Assembly: GCF_013376095.1 (NCBI RefSeq)
Contig: NZ_JAAMFN010000001.1
Location: 143,303-207,302, forward strand
Length of the DNA stretch: 64,000 nt
Direction of reading: 5' to 3'
Source: Arthrobacter sp. SDTb3-6
Lineage (GTDB): Bacteria > Actinomycetota > Actinomycetes > Actinomycetales > Micrococcaceae
The position numbers were made by a program, and so were the translations under genes. The notes under the pieces were generated by a model. The model had not been told where the DNA came from, made no database searches, and was given only the letters and a program-made list of their open reading frames with translations. Shown here piece by piece: positions 39,080 through 49,370 of this stretch (its first letter is position 1; each line of letters starts with the position of its first letter).

Positions 39080-40315
39080 CTAGCGGGTGCGCGCGCTGTC
39101 CACGGGACCAAACGGCTCAACCACGACGGCGACCCTCTCCTCGCCGATCCGCGTCAGGACCAGCGTGGCCTTGTTGGGCCCCTTGCCGGAACCCGTCAGC
39201 AGATGGCGGCGCAGCTCCTCGGGGGTGACGGACACGCCGCGCTTCTTGATGTCCAGGACACCGATCCGGTTGGCCTTCACCCAGCTTTTGAGCGCCTTGA
39301 CGTTGAACGGCCTGACCTCCAGCACCTTGTACGCGCGGGCAAAAGGTGTCTCGACGGGCTCGCTGGCGCACAGGTAGGCGATGTGCGGGTCCAGCAGGTG
39401 GGCGCCGATGGTGCCGGCCAGGTCCGCCACGAGCCCGGCGCGGATCACGGCGCCGTCGGGCTCGTAAAGGTAGCCGGCCACCGGGCCGGTTTCCACGTCC
39501 TGCGCTGCCGGGTCGAAGGCCGTGCCGCTGGTCAGCTCTGCGCTGCCGTACGGGCCGATGACCAGGGCGGCGCGGCGCACGCCCGGGCGGGCCAACGCGT
39601 TGAAGTACAGGCCGGCCTCCACCACGTCGCCGTTGACCGAGACCCACTGGGCTTCCGCCGTGGCGGGCACGGCGTCGTGGGGAATGCCCGGCCCCATCTT
39701 CACGCCCACGGCCTTGCCCGAATCGGCCAGCCGTTCCACAAAGGACAGCGGCGGGGAGAAGGCCTCCGGATCGAACAGGCGCGTGGTGCCGGAGGTGCTG
39801 GTGGTGCGTCGGGCCGGGTCCAGCCAGACGCCGTCGATCCCGTCCAGCCCAAAGTCCTCCGCCTTGGCACACACCACGTTGGCGTGCGGAAACGGCATGA
39901 GGTTCACGGTGGCGCAGGCGGCGGTGAGCTCGTCCATTTCCACGGCCGTGACAGCGAGGTCCAGGCTGGCCATGGCCAGCGAGTCGGCCCCGATGCCGCA
40001 GCCGAGGTCGGCCACGGTGGTGATCCCCGCCGTCGTAAACCGCTGCGCGTGGAGTGCGGCAATGCCCAGCCGGGTGGCCTGTTCCAGGCCTGTCTGGGTG
40101 AAGAGCATTTGGCGGGCAAATTCCCCGAACTTGGGCTCGGCCTTCGCCCGCAGGCGGGACTGCGTGAGCGCTGCGGCGACGAGTTCCGGGGAGTGTCCGG
40201 CCTTCCTCAGCGACTCGTTTAGCGTGAGCGCATCGGCGTCGGAATACGGGCCAAGGGAGGACAGCAGTTCCCAGCCGTCGGCGGTCAGGAGCGGTGAAAT
40301 TGCGTCGGTGGCCAT
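39080..40315 (-). CDS. SAM-dependent methyltransferase with THUMP-like C-terminal domain
   Basis: Probable RNA or protein methyltransferase of unknown target. The 411-residue protein has a class I SAM fold with VADLGCGIGADSLAMA (motif I) and a GVWLDPARR segment where amino-methyltransferases carry the catalytic loop, and a C-terminal THUMP-like domain (about 330-400: VKANRIGVLDIKKRGVSVTPEEL). The ATG at 40315 has TACGAT 6 nt upstream, so a leaderless start is likely. In actinobacteria I know this gene near groES, its position here as well. An internal REP-like 15-mer encodes SEPVETP. Confidence 0.85.
   Translation of the reverse strand: MATDAISPLLTADGWELLSSLGPYSDADALTLNESLRKAGHSPELVAAALTQSRLRAKAEPKFGEFARQMLFTQTGLEQATRLGIAALHAQRFTTAGITTVADLGCGIGADSLAMASLDLAVTAVEMDELTAACATVNLMPFPHANVVCAKAEDFGLDGIDGVWLDPARRTTSTSGTTRLFDPEAFSPPLSFVERLADSGKAVGVKMGPGIPHDAVPATAEAQWVSVNGDVVEAGLYFNALARPGVRRAALVIGPYGSAELTSGTAFDPAAQDVETGPVAGYLYEPDGAVIRAGLVADLAGTIGAHLLDPHIAYLCASEPVETPFARAYKVLEVRPFNVKALKSWVKANRIGVLDIKKRGVSVTPEELRRHLLTGSGKGPNKATLVLTRIGEERVAVVVEPFGPVDSARTR
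39348..39362. repeat. REP-like 15-mer inside the methyltransferase gene
   Basis: GTCTCGACGGGCTCG, exactly as at 6463-6477, here in frame and read as part of SEPVETP. Confidence 0.6.
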
Positions 40316-40321
40316 GGGTAG

Positions 40322-40327
40322 ATCGTA
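40322..40327 (-). promoter_or_regulatory. Putative -10 box (TACGAT) for the methyltransferase
   Basis: TACGAT on the minus strand, 6 nt before the ATG; no Shine-Dalgarno. From 40328 to about 40640 I see no gene, repeat or clear signal. Confidence 0.45.
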
Positions 40328-40648
40328 TCCGCCGGGGCCGGGGTGGTGGTCACCGCCGGCCATGGGGCACGGACAAGTGCGGCCATGAGGGGTGCCCAGA
40401 CACCGTCGCGGAAACATGATCCTGGGCGTTGCATGGCGTCCACTTGTAAATGGAGGAATCCGCTGCCGGAAAGCCGGCGGAGCACCAATGTGGACCAGGC
40501 GCCGAACCAGTCCCGCCTGCCGTTTACTGCCGGCAGTCCCTGCGGACCCGGCGGCACGCCAGCCGCACCCTGCGCCTGCCGGCGCGCCCGCCCGGGGTGC
40601 GCCCACAGCGAAACCCGGCCTGCCGGCGTCGTACTTTTACACGGTTTG

Positions 40649-40722
40649 CTGGCACTCGCCTTGACCGAGTGCTAACTCATTCAATAGAGTCAGGGTTAGC
40701 ACTCTCACCCTGAGGGTGCCAG
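40649..40722 (+). promoter_or_regulatory. Two CIRCE elements and the groES promoter
   Basis: HrcA operators TTAGCACTC-N9-GAGTGCTAA are present twice, each with one perfect and one degenerate arm: CTGGCACTC-N9-GAGTGCTAA (40649-40675) and TTAGCACTC-N9-GGGTGCCAG (40696-40722). The promoter TTGACC (40661-40666) with 18 nt spacing to TAGAGT (40685-40690) lies in between, so HrcA would block it fully. Heat-shock derepression is expected. Confidence 0.9.
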
Positions 40723-40840
40723 CACCTTGGACTCTTGGCCTGGGGATCATCACCGGCACCGCGACGACGGTTGGTATCCCGCCTGGGCCAGGCGTCCTTG
40801 AGCCATCCAAAGAATTTACTCATGTGAAGGAGAGGTCCGA

Positions 40841-41137
40841 GTGTCGGTCTCTATTAAGCCTCTTGAGGATCGTATTGTTGTCCGCCAGCTCGAAGCAGAG
40901 CTGACCACCGCTTCCGGCCTGGTCATCCCGGACACCGCCAAGGAAAAGCCCCAGGAGGGCGAAGTTGTGGCAGTGGGCCCCGGCCGCGTTGACGACAACG
41001 GCAACCGCGTTCCGATCGATGTTGCCGTCGGCGACGTCGTCATCTACTCCAAGTACGGTGGAACCGAAGTAAAGACCGGCGGCGAAGAGCTGCTGGTGCT
41101 TTCGTCCCGCGACGTGCTGGCCATCGTCGTCAAGTAA
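40841..41137 (+). CDS. groES: Co-chaperonin GroES
   Basis: Caps the GroEL cavity during ATP-driven protein folding. The 98-residue protein has normal length and the mobile loop ([20 protein letters not shown] region) and roof strands ([15 protein letters not shown]). Start GTG at 40841 with AAGGAGAGG upstream. The gene follows CIRCE elements, so it is HrcA-regulated. groEL starts 98 nt downstream after an imperfect hairpin. Confidence 0.97.
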   Translation: MSVSIKPLEDRIVVRQLEAELTTASGLVIPDTAKEKPQEGEVVAVGPGRVDDNGNRVPIDVAVGDVVIYSKYGGTEVKTGGEELLVLSSRDVLAIVVK

Positions 41138-41150
41138 CCACTTTGTGAAA

Positions 41151-41213
41151 GCCCCGCACCCGGGACCCCCGGGGATCGAGCCTGTCTGGATCCATTGGGT
41201 CTGGGTGCGGGGC
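41151..41213 (+). other. Hairpin between groES and groEL
   Basis: 11-bp perfect stem GCCCCGCACCC (41151-41161 / 41203-41213) extended by GACCC/GGGTC. No T-run follows. It could tune mRNA stability or the groES:groEL ratio. Confidence 0.45.
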
Positions 41214-41223
41214 ATTTGCGTGA

Positions 41224-42843
<1,620 letters not shown>

Positions 42844-42854
42844 CCCGGGCCTGA

Positions 42855-44645
<1,791 letters not shown>

Positions 44646-44681
44646 CGCCAGTCCCGGACGGGACCTGCCGCTTTGGGCTTA

Positions 44682-44723
44682 CAGTTGTTGCCCCAAAACC
44701 CAAGGGTTTTGGGGCAACAACTG
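44682..44723. terminator. Bidirectional terminator after guaB
   Basis: Perfect 20-bp inverted repeat (44682-44701 / 44704-44723) of CAGTTGTTGCCCCAAAACCC with its complement, between convergent genes. Confidence 0.85.
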
Positions 44724-44746
44724 CCTCCTCGACTGGACGGACAGGC

Positions 44747-45364
44747 TCAGCCGCCGAGGGCGGCCTCAAACCGCTGCAGGGCAGCGTCGGAGGCAACGGT
44801 TTCTTCGGTGAATTCGGATTCGCCGCCGGAACGCAGGGTCCAGTCGCCGGATTCGGCTGCGGCCAGCTGGGCGATGACCGCGTCCTGGCCGATGCGGACA
44901 CGCTTGACGACGGCCGTGGCGGGCAGGCCCTCGGCCGCGCCGGCCAGGTATTCGCGGCACAGGTGAAGGCCAAGGGCCAGCATGGCGGGGCCGGATTCGA
45001 TGGGCTGGATCTCGTGCACGCCGAACGGGCTCAGGGTCAGCAATACGGCACCCACGTTCGAACCGGCCGTAAACAGCACATGCTCGGTGGTGGGTGTCGT
45101 GAGGGCGATTTCCAGCCATTCCTGGGCCTGTGACAACACGGTTCCGACGACGGCGCACCGTTCGACGGGGACGATGCGTTCGCCCTGCGCCTCGGCCAGC
45201 CCGCGAACCAAAAGGGTGGTCAGCCCGGCATTTTGGAGCAGTTCATTGCCGGCGTGCTGGTCCAGCCGGAACAGTTCCATGGTGGTGGCCGCTGATTCCG
45301 TGGGCGTCATGGACAGCAGGGCGAGCAGTTCGTGGTCGGTCATGCGCAGTTCGGATTCGCTCAT
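44747..45364 (-). CDS. Conserved-looking hypothetical protein
   Basis: I do not recognise this 205-residue protein. It is soluble, acidic, with a helical N-terminus (ELLALLSMTPTESAATTMELF) and a strand-rich middle (WLEIALTTPTTEHVLFT). The layout weakly recalls EspG-type chaperones of type VII secretion, which would fit the dead WXG100 gene next to it; this is inference only. The ATG at 45364 has TAGGCT 7 nt upstream. It ends against guaB's terminator. Confidence 0.7.
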   Translation of the reverse strand: MSESELRMTDHELLALLSMTPTESAATTMELFRLDQHAGNELLQNAGLTTLLVRGLAEAQGERIVPVERCAVVGTVLSQAQEWLEIALTTPTTEHVLFTAGSNVGAVLLTLSPFGVHEIQPIESGPAMLALGLHLCREYLAGAAEGLPATAVVKRVRIGQDAVIAQLAAAESGDWTLRSGGESEFTEETVASDAALQRFEAALGG

Positions 45365-45435
45365 GCGCCTAAGCCTATCGGCCGAGGGGCCCGGCCGAGC
45401 GGAGCGCGGGCGGGGAGGCCGGAAGGCGCCATCAG

Positions 45436-46003
45436 TCACGGTGCGGGGCTGGCCCGGCCCCGCACGCCTTCGGCAAGTTTGGCACGGCGCAGCCAGCTCA
45501 TGAACCTCGGTGCGGTTGACAGCAGGCCCTTCTGGCCGGCCTCATAAATCTTGATCCCGCTGGCAAGGCCCAGTGCACTGGCCGTGAGGCCGGCTCCGGT
45601 GTTCCAAGAGGCCAAGTTCAGGCCCAGCTGGTTCCCCGGGGCCCCGCCCAAGGTCCAGCCCGGAACCAAAGGATCCCAGATGGAGGGGCGGCCGCCAGGA
45701 GCCGGTCCGCCCGCGCCGGGCACGCCCGCACCGGAGGCCGCACTGGCTTATTCCTGCTCAATCGCCTGGGCCGCCAAGGTCGACGAGTGGCTGGATAGCG
45801 ATTCCCCCGCGGAACGCAGCTGCAGCCGCATCCCGCTGTCCCATTGTGAACGGAATTTGTCACTGTGGGGGCCGTTCCACCGGGCATGGGAGATGACGGT
45901 GGCCAGGGTTGAGGGCAGGTTCTTCAACGTGACCTGAGGATTCCATGGTCGTGGCCAGTGAACGGAGTTCTTCCGGCGCCGCGCCGACCATGCCGCCAGT
46001 CAT
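45436..46003 (-). pseudogene. Broken WXG100-domain (type VII-like) gene
   Basis: Three pieces of one former gene. Piece 1 begins ATG at 46003 (MTGGMVGAAPEELRSLATTMESS), typical of actinobacterial WXG100 N-termini. Between 45925 and 45935 the frame shifts by one base. Piece 2 (to 45751) carries the WXG motif in ISHARWNGPHSDKF and ends QAIEQE, interrupted by TAA at 45750-45748. In the same frame piece 3 continues with a Gly-rich linker (GAGVPGAGGPAPGG) and IWDPLVPGWTLGGAPGN... to a stop at 45436. No homopolymer lies at the shift, so a simple sequencing error is less likely. Intact relatives would be WXG100-headed secreted effectors. Confidence 0.75.
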
Positions 46004-46196
46004 GTTGGGCCCCGCCTTCGTGAAGTCTTGGTTGGAGTCGTGCATGCGATTGGGTCCAGCGCATGTCGGCATCCGCCCGTGTGCGAAGGGGAGGTGCCAC
46101 CAGCGGCTGCTCACGGTTCGCCGCCGTCGGGCCGGACGACCGGTGAAGTGATGGAGGCTTTGAAGGGGGCTTTGAAGGCGGCGGGCCGGGCTGGGA

Positions 46197-46202
46197 TAGG
46201 CT
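46197..46202 (+). promoter_or_regulatory. Putative -10 box (TAGGCT) for guaB3
   Basis: TAGGCT, 7 nt before the GTG at 46210; no Shine-Dalgarno. Confidence 0.45.
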
Positions 46203-46209
46203 AGGGGAC

Positions 46210-47334
46210 GTGACTTATGAGATTGAGATCGGCCGTGGCAAGCGTGGGCGTCGTGCCTACTCGTTGGATGACATTGCGATTGTCCCGTCGCGAAGGACAC
46301 GCGACCCCAAGGATGTTTCCGTCAAGTGGCAGATCGACGCCTACCAGTTTGAGACGCCCGTCATCGGCGCGCCCATGGACTCGGTCATGTCGCCGGAAAC
46401 CGCCATTGCGCTGGGCAAGCTCGGCGGATTGGGCGTCCTGGACCTCGAGGGCCTGTGGACGCGGTACGAGAACCCGCAGCCGGTGCTGGACGAGATTGCC
46501 CAACTTGAAGGCTCTGTTGTCGATCCGGAGTCCACGCTGCGCATGCAGCAGCTGTATAGCGCGCCGATCCAGCCCGAGCTGATCACGCAGCGACTGGCGG
46601 ACATCCGTGCGTCGGGCGTTACTGTTGCCGGTTCGCTAACGCCGGGGCGCACGCAGGAGTTTTACAAGACCGTGGTGGCGGCCGGCGTCGATATTTTCGT
46701 GATCCGCGGGACCACGGTTTCCGCCGAGCACGTCTCGAAATCCACTGAGCCGCTGAACCTCAAGCAGTTCATTTACGAACTTGACGTGCCGGTCATTGTG
46801 GGCGGCGCCGCCGGCTACACGCCGGCGCTGCACCTGATGCGCACAGGTGCCGCCGGCGTGCTGGTCGGCTTCGGCGGCGGGGCATCCACCACCACCCGCC
46901 GCGCCCTGGGCATCCGCTCGCCCATGGCCAGCGCGATTTCCGACGTTGCCGCGGCGCGCCGGGACTACATGGACGAGTCCGGCGGCCGCTACGTGCACGT
47001 GATCGCCGACGGCGGCATGGGCTCCAGCGGCGACATCGTCAAGGCAATCGCCATGGGTGCCGACGCCGTCATGCTCGGCGCCGCGCTGTCCCGGGCGGCA
47101 GAGGCGCCAGGCCAGGGATGGCATTGGGGTGCCGAGGCGCACCACCAGGAACTGCCGCGCGGACACCGCGTGAAGATGGGCACCGTGGGCACGCTGGCAG
47201 AAGTGCTGCACGGACCGGCCCACACGGCCGACGGCGCTTCCAACCTGATCGGTGCGCTGCGCCGCTCGATGGCCACCACCGGCTACTCGGACCTGAAAGA
47301 GTTCCAGCGCGTCGAGGTGCTGGTTTCGCCGTAG
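46210..47334 (+). CDS. GuaB3-family IMP dehydrogenase-like protein
   Basis: An IMPDH/GMP-reductase-family TIM barrel without CBS domains; exact activity in actinobacteria is unsettled. The 374-residue protein has GAPMDSVMSPETAIALG, the phosphate-binding HVIADGGMGSSGDIVKAIAMGADAVMLG in several conserved pieces (IADGGMGSSGD), and the C-terminal DLKEFQRVEVLV typical of GuaB3. In the place of the IMPDH catalytic loop (GSICTTR) it reads GGGASTTTRRALG: the Cys is missing, and I find no Cys in the entire protein. Start GTG at 46210. guaB-guaB3 proximity is the usual actinobacterial arrangement. Confidence 0.9.
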   Translation: MTYEIEIGRGKRGRRAYSLDDIAIVPSRRTRDPKDVSVKWQIDAYQFETPVIGAPMDSVMSPETAIALGKLGGLGVLDLEGLWTRYENPQPVLDEIAQLEGSVVDPESTLRMQQLYSAPIQPELITQRLADIRASGVTVAGSLTPGRTQEFYKTVVAAGVDIFVIRGTTVSAEHVSKSTEPLNLKQFIYELDVPVIVGGAAGYTPALHLMRTGAAGVLVGFGGGASTTTRRALGIRSPMASAISDVAAARRDYMDESGGRYVHVIADGGMGSSGDIVKAIAMGADAVMLGAALSRAAEAPGQGWHWGAEAHHQELPRGHRVKMGTVGTLAEVLHGPAHTADGASNLIGALRRSMATTGYSDLKEFQRVEVLVSP

Positions 47335-47350
47335 CTTTTTAGTGGTTTTG

Positions 47351-47386
47351 AGCGCCCCGGTTCTCCTGAGAACCGGGGCGCTTTTT
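47351..47386 (+). terminator. Terminator of guaB3
   Basis: Perfect 14-bp stem AGCGCCCCGGTTCT (47351-47364 / 47369-47382), 4-nt loop, T5 to 47386. Confidence 0.93.
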
Positions 47387-47432
47387 GCGTTTGCAGCCAA
47401 AATTTCCCACGGACGGCGGTGGCTGGACGGCC

Positions 47433-48320
47433 TTAGCAGCCGGTGCCGTGGGGGTTTTCGTTGCAGTTGTCGGCGTAGTTGTGGGTGACGGCGCGCCAGA
47501 CGGTGAGGGACAGGGGTGGTGAGGGGATGTGGCCTCGGCCGGGGATGGGGAGGGCGGGGCCGCCGTTGACGCTGTAGGTGCCGGTGAAGTGGGTGGTGAC
47601 GGTGATGGCGTATTTGCCGGTGGCGGTGTAGATGTGGCTGGTTTGGGTTTGTTCGCCGATTCTGTCGTCGGGCAGGGGTGCGCCGGCGGTGGGGGTGGGT
47701 CCCCAGGTGGTGCCGTCGCCGTAGTTCCAGGTGTAGGTGGTGGGGGTTGCGGTGAGGTGGATTTTTTGGCCGAGCAGGGTGATGGTGAATTGTTGTTCGT
47801 GTGCGAGGGCGTAGAAGTTGGTTTCCTGTCCGCGGAGGGTGTGGGGGCCGGGCTGGGAGCTGACGGTGGCGGGTTGGACGGGTGTTTTTTGGAATTCGTG
47901 GCTGATCTGCGCGGCGATCTCGGCCAGGATGTCGCGGGGTTTTTCGGTGTAGATGCAGGTGGCCTTGGACACCAGGGTCCAGACTTGCCGGCTTGGTGGT
48001 TTCAGTGACCTGTACCAGTCGACGGCTCGTCCGCCTTTCGCTTCCGTGCATTGTCGCTCACCCATCACGCAGCTCTTGGGACCGGTTGCATTGATTTCGG
48101 AGCAGGTCAATACATATTTGTAGATAAAAGGATTGAAAGGCCCGATTTGGGGAATCTGGCCATACAGATTTTTTCCAGGCAATTGGTTCCAAACATTGGT
48201 TCCGAGTCCTGTGTCGTCCCAATTTGTCTTATGCCCGCCTGAGTCGGCGACGGAACTCGTTTGATGTTGTGCCATGACCAAAAGAACCACCAGAATGACA
48301 CCAACTACTTTGCGGCTCAT
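47433..48320 (-). CDS. Exported PKD-domain protein
   Basis: A 295-residue secreted or surface protein of unknown role. It has a signal peptide (MSRKVVGVILVVLLVMAQ) and a C-terminal PKD-type beta domain (TYTWNYGDGTTWGPTP is its hallmark YxWxxGDG). The N-terminal half (Cys-containing) is unlike anything I recognise. It starts 2 nt after the stop of the upstream lipoprotein gene, so translational coupling is likely. The N-terminal third has about 50% GC in contrast to the GC-rich PKD half, a mosaic sign. Pairs of DUF6318 lipoprotein and PKD protein are, as I recall, found in Arthrobacter relatives. Confidence 0.8.
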   Translation of the reverse strand: MSRKVVGVILVVLLVMAQHQTSSVADSGGHKTNWDDTGLGTNVWNQLPGKNLYGQIPQIGPFNPFIYKYVLTCSEINATGPKSCVMGERQCTEAKGGRAVDWYRSLKPPSRQVWTLVSKATCIYTEKPRDILAEIAAQISHEFQKTPVQPATVSSQPGPHTLRGQETNFYALAHEQQFTITLLGQKIHLTATPTTYTWNYGDGTTWGPTPTAGAPLPDDRIGEQTQTSHIYTATGKYAITVTTHFTGTYSVNGGPALPIPGRGHIPSPPLSLTVWRAVTHNYADNCNENPHGTGC

Positions 48321-48322
48321 GG

Positions 48323-49051
48323 CTATTGGGAGGTTAAATGCTCGGCCGTCTCGGCAGTCCACCGAGCGTTGGAATATGTGGCGACGACAATATCCGGCCG
48401 AGCAATGGTTGGGGCAAGGGCTTCATCAAGAGTTCCGTCCGCGCTGTAGTAGCTCACGGGTGATTGTTCAATGATGACGATGGCTTGATAGGAGCCATCT
48501 GCAGCGTGCTCGAACGAACTCGTCGCCGAATGCACTTTCAATCGGCCTCCAGTAATCCAGCCGCCAGAACGATACCAATCACCAACGGGACCATTTGTCC
48601 TTTCGCAGGTACTGCAGGAATTCCCGGTGATCGCCATCATGGGCTTTGAATCGCCCGTTTCGTAGACGTAGCCGAGGGTGGAGTACCAGTAGGTGGCGAA
48701 GGCTTCGAGTCCGGCCTTGGAGAATTCCTTGGCCTTGGCGGGCAGCACCGGGACGGGGACGTTTTGGGCCGGTCCGTTGGCGGTGGCGGGCTTGTACACC
48801 GGGATGGGCGGCGTCGTCGGCGCCGCCGTGGTTGGAGGAGCCGCGCCTGTGGCCGATGCGCTGGCGGGGCTGGGTGCTCTGTTCGGTGGCGAGTCCGTTC
48901 CGCACCCGGCGAGGGCGAGCACTGCGGCAAGGGCCACGGCCGGCAGGGTGGCTCGCCGGCGCCAACTCCGCAGCAAAGGCCTTGCATGCAGTTTTCGCCC
49001 TGCCTGTCGGCGCTCGTCGCGGTGATGCGAGTGTGGCTTGCTGGTCGTCAT
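48323..49051 (-). CDS. DUF6318-family lipoprotein
   Basis: Surface lipoprotein of unknown function. The 242-residue protein has lipobox LAGC preceded by a basic N-terminus, a Ser/Pro/Thr-rich linker and a compact C-terminal domain with FATYWYSTLGYVYETGD, the paired cysteines SCSTCE and a WYRSGGWI segment, which together I associate with DUF6318. The C-terminal half is AT-rich by this genome's standard; the N-terminus and signal are GC-rich. The ATG at 49051 is preferred (GGGGG, 5 nt upstream). Operon with the PKD protein gene. Confidence 0.8.
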   Translation of the reverse strand: MTTSKPHSHHRDERRQAGRKLHARPLLRSWRRRATLPAVALAAVLALAGCGTDSPPNRAPSPASASATGAAPPTTAAPTTPPIPVYKPATANGPAQNVPVPVLPAKAKEFSKAGLEAFATYWYSTLGYVYETGDSKPMMAITGNSCSTCERTNGPVGDWYRSGGWITGGRLKVHSATSSFEHAADGSYQAIVIIEQSPVSYYSADGTLDEALAPTIARPDIVVATYSNARWTAETAEHLTSQ

Positions 49052-49148
49052 GCGGACCCCCGGGTGCGTTGAGGAGGGACCCTGCATTGCTGGAGCCCCG
49101 TTTCAGCTAGACAACAAGCTACCCCAGATCCTCGAGCCCGGCTATAAG

Positions 49149-49157
49149 TTATCCACA
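49149..49157 (+). other. Perfect DnaA-box sequence beside element D
   Basis: TTATCCACA, within the same extended AGTTATCCACAGC seen at 14156-14168. Confidence 0.5.
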
Positions 49158-49195
49158 GCCCCGCCCGGCTGCCGGAGCCTTCCCGGAGACAGCCC

Positions 49196-49239
49196 CGGTT
49201 GCAACCGAGCGTCAGCCGAAACGCCCCCGATTGCAACCG
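49196..49239 (+). repeat. Two-palindrome element, copy D
   Basis: CGGTTGCAACCG (49196-49207) and CGATTGCAACCG (49228-49239), 32 bp apart; the spacer matches copy B at 13 of 20 positions on the same strand. It lies in the 49052-49370 gap between the divergent lipoprotein and glpD genes; a TAAGGT (49327-49332) may be the glpD -10. Confidence 0.75.
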
Positions 49240-49370
49240 AGCGTCGGTAGTGGCTGGTAGTGGGGGAGGGATGGGGGCGGGTCCACAGCGGGTTTGGTCC
49301 CCCTGCCTTTCTTGGCGGCAACCGCGTAAGGTTTTTGGTGTCAGCTAGTCGTATCTCCAGGAGGTCCGCA

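Noticed and set aside
40328..40648. Small coding gene upstream of groES (several overlapping open frames)
   Set aside because: Frames overlap in all three phases, with no conserved-looking domain or ribosome site.
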